DNA from: Janthinobacterium saanense
GTDB lineage: Bacteria > Pseudomonadota > Gammaproteobacteria > Burkholderiales > Burkholderiaceae_D
Length of the DNA: 64,000 bases
Assembly (NCBI RefSeq): GCF_014200675.1
Contig: NZ_JACHCI010000002.1
Coordinates: 310,001 to 374,000 of the forward strand
Direction of reading: 5' to 3'
The notes below the pieces were generated by a model. It did no database searches, was not told the DNA's origin, and was given only the letters and a program-made list of their open reading frames with translations. This document shows, in pieces, positions 62,951 through 64,000 of the stretch. The stretch's first letter is position 1. Every line of letters begins with the position of its first letter. The translations under genes and the position numbers were made by a program.

Positions 62951-63490
62951 TCAAGCATGCACGCCTCCATCGAGTTCGCGCAGCATGACGACGGACACTT
63001 GCTGGAAGCCGCGGCCCTGGAAAAATTGTTGCGCTTTCAAATTGTGTGCGCCGCATTCGAGGAACAAACGGGCGATGCCATGGCTGCGCAATTCTGCTGC
63101 CACCCATTCCACCAATGCCGTGCCGGCGCCGCTGCCACGCGCGTCCGGGTGCAGCACGATATCGTCGAGTGCGGCAAACGATTTCGAAGCGCGCTGGCGT
63201 GTATCGATGGAGACCAGCGCCATGCCAATGATGCGTTCGCCATCCTGCGCCACGGCCAGCAGGGTCGAATCGCCGTGTTCCCAGTCGTGCGACAGCGCGG
63301 CGCGGATTTCGCTGCGTATGACGTCCGGCAAGTCGGCGCGCCAGTTGCCCGGCGCATCGGCACGCGGGCCTTGCAATTCGGAATGGGAAATATAGTCGGG
63401 GCTGACGTTGTCCAGGTACAGCGCGCACAGGGCGTCTTCCTGGGTGGCGTCGTGGCACCAGTTGAAGGTGATGGCTTGCGTGTTTTTCAT
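62951..63490 (-). CDS. GNAT-family N-acetyltransferase
   Basis: A 179-residue acetyltransferase. The acetyl-CoA binding motif A is LDDIVLHPDARGSGAGTALVEW (about residues 108-129), followed by ARLFLECGAHNLKAQQFFQGRGF (motif B). Substrate unknown. An AGGAG site lies before the ATG at 63490. It is divergent from the LysR gene at the window end. Confidence 0.87.
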   Translation of the reverse strand: MKNTQAITFNWCHDATQEDALCALYLDNVSPDYISHSELQGPRADAPGNWRADLPDVIRSEIRAALSHDWEHGDSTLLAVAQDGERIIGMALVSIDTRQRASKSFAALDDIVLHPDARGSGAGTALVEWVAAELRSHGIARLFLECGAHNLKAQQFFQGRGFQQVSVVMLRELDGGVHA

Positions 63491-63561
63491 GGCAGATCTC
63501 CTGTTGTTGAATAATGACTCACAGTTTATGTCGTGCAGGACTGTGCTTCAAGTTAAAATCC

Positions 63562-63576
63562 ATCTGTAAATCAGAT
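63562..63576. promoter_or_regulatory. ATC-N9-GAT LysR box
   Basis: A perfect dyad CCATCTG-TAAAT-CAGATGG (63560-63578) contains ATC-N9-GAT. It lies just before the ATG of the partial LysR gene and downstream of the divergent GNAT promoter region, consistent with autoregulation. Confidence 0.5.
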
Positions 63577-63587
63577 GGGAGCATGCC

Positions 63588-64000
63588 ATGCAATGGACTC
63601 TGGAACAAATGCGCTACTTTGAAGCGGCTGTCGAGGCCGGTTCATTTTCGGGCGCGGCGCGGCGTTTGGGCCGTGCGCAATCGGTGGTCAGCACGGCCAT
63701 CGGCTTGCTGGAAGCGGAATTCGGCGTGGAACTGTTCGACCGTTCGCGGCGCAGCGCCGTGCTGACGGAAGCGGGCAAGGTGATGCATCTGGAAGCGTGC
63801 GAACTGCTGCGCCAGGCTGAACGCCTGCAGCTGCGCGCCCAACTGCTGAGCGTGGCGCCTGAAGCGCGGCTGACCCTGGCGCTCGATGAAGCCCTGCCTT
63901 ATCTGGCGGTGGGCACCCTGATGAAAGAATTGGCCGCCCGCTACCCGGCGCTGGAACTGGTGATGCTCAACGCCACCGCCTCCGAAGTGGCCCTGTACGT
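63588..64000 (+). CDS. LysR-family transcriptional regulator (3' end outside window)
   Basis: The first ~137 residues of a LysR-type regulator: helix-turn-helix at residues 1-60 (MRYFEAAVEAGSFSGAARRLGRAQSVVSTAIGLLE) and the start of the effector domain. The frame is open to the window edge. GGGAG lies 8 bases before the ATG. It is divergent from the GNAT gene. Confidence 0.85.
   Translation, partial: MQWTLEQMRYFEAAVEAGSFSGAARRLGRAQSVVSTAIGLLEAEFGVELFDRSRRSAVLTEAGKVMHLEACELLRQAERLQLRAQLLSVAPEARLTLALDEALPYLAVGTLMKELAARYPALELVMLNATASEVALY

Noticed and set aside
1-64000. CRISPR arrays, tRNA or rRNA genes and intact insertion sequences
   Set aside because: None was seen on reading; no regularly spaced direct repeats or full transposase genes are present. 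A tRNAscan and ISfinder search would settle this.

Overview
The window looks like chromosomal DNA of a betaproteobacterium of the Oxalobacteraceae, most likely Janthinobacterium or a close relative such as Duganella or Massilia. The basis is high-GC coding DNA, a PEP-CTERM exported protein, a GH18 chitinase lipoprotein, many divergently paired LysR regulators, and the overall mix of porins, RND pumps and TonB receptors. No rRNA, tRNA, intact insertion sequence or CRISPR array was seen. The genus is an inference from gene content.

Layout. 1-2515 is AT-rich and holds a short BLUF photoreceptor followed by a response regulator. 2516-7001 carries a PEP-CTERM protein, a small conserved protein, a cytochrome c/FTR1 iron permease with a Fur-type box over its start, and a NodD-type LysR gene. 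7170-15353 is a region of gene decay. It has a tricorn-type S41 protease whose C-terminus runs into an antisense thioesterase remnant, a COG0523 GTPase remnant just before a ZnuD-like TonB receptor, and a collapsed fimbrial locus (headless EAL gene, HTH gene, headless adhesin). 15365-21526 is a catabolic cluster with two paralogous amidohydrolases flanking a LysR gene, plus a porin, a YdcZ-type transporter and a carboxymuconolactone decarboxylase-family protein.

21704-23931 encodes an MDR oxidoreductase and an MFS transporter with overlapping ends. About 23932-30108 looks like an island. It holds a four-repeat OAA-type lectin and a tightly coupled four-gene operon: a putative glycosyltransferase, a phosphatidylcholine-synthase-like enzyme, a DES1-type sphingolipid-desaturase-like enzyme and a Gfo/Idh-like protein that lacks the usual catalytic lysine. 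A TnsA-like fragment follows. AT-rich flanks surround the group. This operon is the best candidate for an undescribed system, probably making a modified membrane lipid.

30109-43020 is mostly ordinary metabolism and stress genes: epoxide hydrolase/LysR, chitinase, DUF2061, amidase/LysR, methyltransferase, TetR, catalase plus NRAMP, SMI1/KNR4 and DUF4142. 43082-45842 is a classic cadR/cadA pair with a textbook MerR operator. 46019-51283 holds a secreted type II cholesterol oxidase, an alpha/beta hydrolase broken by one in-frame TGA, two small membrane proteins and a heme O synthase gene preceded by an overlapping leader ORF. 51308-57167 is an RND efflux operon whose outer-membrane factor is broken by one in-frame TAG, with a GlxA-type regulator divergent from it. 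The right end has SDR/LysR, an alpha/beta hydrolase, a DHA2 MFS exporter, GNAT, and a LysR gene cut by the window edge.

Recurring themes are divergent LysR/target pairs with visible dyads in the shared spacer, and several genes caught in decay. The two single-codon interruptions could also be sequencing errors.
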